The position numbers and the translations under genes were made by a program. Shown here piece after piece: positions 62,450 to 64,000 of a DNA stretch of 64,000 bases. Source of the DNA: Luteibacter rhizovicinus DSM 16549 (lineage in GTDB: Bacteria; Pseudomonadota; Gammaproteobacteria; Xanthomonadales; Rhodanobacteraceae); assembly GCF_001887595.1 (NCBI RefSeq), contig NZ_CP017480.1:2880001-2944000 (forward strand). The letters run 5' to 3'. A model generated the notes under the pieces. That model was not told where the DNA came from. It worked only from the letters and a program-made list of their open reading frames with translations, and searched no databases. The number at the start of each line of letters is the position of its first letter. The stretch's first letter is position 1.

Positions 62450-64000
62450 ATGAAATTCTCCGAAAACTGGCTGCGTGAACTGGTTGCCATCGACGCGGAT
62501 CGCGCGACCCTGGTTCATGCGCTGACGATGGCCGGCCTGGAAGTCGAAGGCGTCACCCCGCTGGGTGAGGATCTCGACGGCGTGGTCGTCGCCGAAATTG
62601 TCGAGGCCGTGAAGCATCCCGAAGCCGACCGCCTGCAAGTGTGCAAGGTGGATGCAGGGCAGGGCGAGCTGCTGCAGATCGTCTGCGGCGCGCCAAACGC
62701 GCGCGTAGGCATTCGCGTGCCGCTGGCCAGGGTGGGCGCGAAGCTGCCCAACAACGTCGACATCAAGGCGGCGAAGCTGCGCGGTGTCGAATCCTTCGGG
62801 ATGCTCTGCTCGGCGAAAGAACTCGACATCGACGCCGACGCGTCCGGCCTGCTCGAGCTAGCGGCGGATGCGCCGGTCGGTACGCCGATCGCCGACTACC
62901 TCGGCCTGCCCGATGCCAGCATCGAGCTGAAGATCACCCCGAATCGTCCGGACGTGCTCGGCCTCAATGGCCTGGCACATGATGTGGCTGCCCTGTTCGG
63001 TAGCCGCGTGAAGGCGATCGGCACGGCCAGCGCGCCGGTGACGGCCAGCGCGAGGCGCGACGTTCGCCTGGAAGCCGGCGCCGACGCACCGCGTTATATC
63101 GGCCGCGTCATTGAAGGCGTGGATGCCAGTGTGGCATCGCCGCTGTGGATGGCCGAGCGCCTGCGTCGCGCTGGTATCCGCCCGATCAGCGCCATCGTCG
63201 ATATCACGCAGTACGTCATGCTCGAGCTCGGCCACCCGATGCACGCGTTCGACAACGACACGCTTTCCGGGGCCGTCGTCGTGCGGCATGCGGGGCAGGG
63301 TGAAGTGGTCAAGTTGCTCGACGGCCGCGAGGTCAAGCTCGACCCGTCCTTCGTCGTGATCGCGGACGAAGCCCATGCCCTCGCCCTCGGCGGCATCATG
63401 GGTGGCTTCGATTCGCGCGTGACCGACACCACGCGCAACGTGTTCCTCGAAGCCGCGCACTTCGCGCCGGCCGCGATCATGGGTCGCGCACGCAAGCTCG
63501 GCATGCATACGGATGCCTCGCATCGCTACGAGCGCGGCGTCGATCCGGCGCTTCCGCAGCGTGCCATCGAGCGCGCGACGGAATTGCTGTTGCAGATCGC
63601 CGGCGGTAGCGCCGGCCCGCTGACCCTGGCCGAGCGCCCGGAAGACCTGCGTGAGCACGCGCCCGTGATACTGCGCCACGCGCGCCTGCGCCGCCTGCTC
63701 GGCATCGATATCGCCGGCAGCGAGGTCGCCCGCATCTTCACCGCCCTCGGCATGCATGTGGTCGAGTTGGCGGACGGCTGGGAAGTGACGCCGCCGAGCA
63801 GCCGTTTCGACATCGAGCGCGAAGAAGACCTGGTCGAAGAGGTCGCGCGTATCCATGGCTACGATCGCATTCCGACGCATATCCCGGCGGGGCAGATCGC
63901 CCTGCGTTCCGAGCCCGAGGCCCGCCTCAGCGAGATGGCGCTGCGCGACCAGATCGCCGCGCGCGGCTATTTCGAAGCCGTGACGCTTTCCTTCGTCAAC
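62450..64000 (+). CDS. pheT: Phenylalanine--tRNA ligase beta subunit (partial)
   Basis: PheT, open to the window end with 517 codons shown of the usual about 790. N-terminal L-x-x-x-G-L-E-V-E-G-V and the EMAP/tRNA-binding domain ([41 protein letters not shown]), then B3/B4 editing domain ([48 protein letters not shown]) and the B5 domain ([30 protein letters not shown]-like). Starts 34 nt after pheS. Confidence 0.96.
   Translation, partial: [517 protein letters not shown]

Overview
The window is one contiguous piece of a GC-rich gammaproteobacterial chromosome. Gene order (miaB-phoH-ybeY-corC, petABC-sspA-sspB, purEK, recCBD, thrS-infC-rpmI-rplT-pheST), an Oar-type TonB-dependent receptor, an OlsF-type ornithine-lipid synthase and abundant REP-like palindromes (core GGAGCCGATTCATCGGCGAT) fit Xanthomonadales, most likely Rhodanobacteraceae (Luteibacter/Dyella/Rhodanobacter-like). 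The genus is an inference; no 16S gene is present.

Layout. 1-5563 (minus strand) is a type IV pilus locus: two type IVa pilin genes, one GT-C membrane glycosyltransferase-like gene and two TMTC/PMT-like membrane proteins (one truncated by the window edge). The first pilin has a GG-N10-GC sigma-54 type promoter, and an intrinsic terminator directly abuts the start codon of the next gene. 5709-7796 is a secreted S9 peptidase. 7964-13005 is an accessory stretch of small membrane, lipoprotein and hypothetical genes; it holds a toxin-44-like gene broken by one extra G in a G8 tract, and a standalone AAA ATPase. 13071-19258 (minus) is the corA / DUF4105 / corC / ybeY / phoH / miaB block, where a DUF4105 (Lnb-like) gene sits where many gammaproteobacteria carry lnt.

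19417-26602 holds a lytic transglycosylase, a DegS-like protease, the cytochrome bc1 operon, sspAB and a DUF3301 gene. 26696-33984 holds nadC, a DUF1631 gene, a Trm112-like gene, purEK, sodB, grxD and an SDR gene. 34033-43944 holds a MarC protein, olsF, the Oar-like receptor, ppnN, several very small genes and a 3-methyladenine DNA glycosylase. 43987-47620 holds tRNA-Asn, an orphan FimT-like pseudopilin gene, uvrB, tRNA-Val and a HemJ-like gene. 47688-56631 is recC-recB-recD with start/stop overlaps. 56728-57738 is a sugar-nucleotide epimerase.

57787 to the end is the thrS-infC-rpmI-rplT-pheS-pheT translation cluster. Its front carries a promoter, a very short [11 protein letters not shown] (three Thr codons in eight) and an intrinsic terminator, which together look like an undescribed threonine attenuator for thrS. 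infC has no ATG/GTG/TTG start in the right place and appears to begin at ATC behind a strong Shine-Dalgarno sequence.

Three copies of an exactly 82-bp composite palindromic element (16385-16466, 32064-32145, 60504-60585), plus half copies and a second REP class, are scattered between genes. No CRISPR array, prophage or IS element was recognised.
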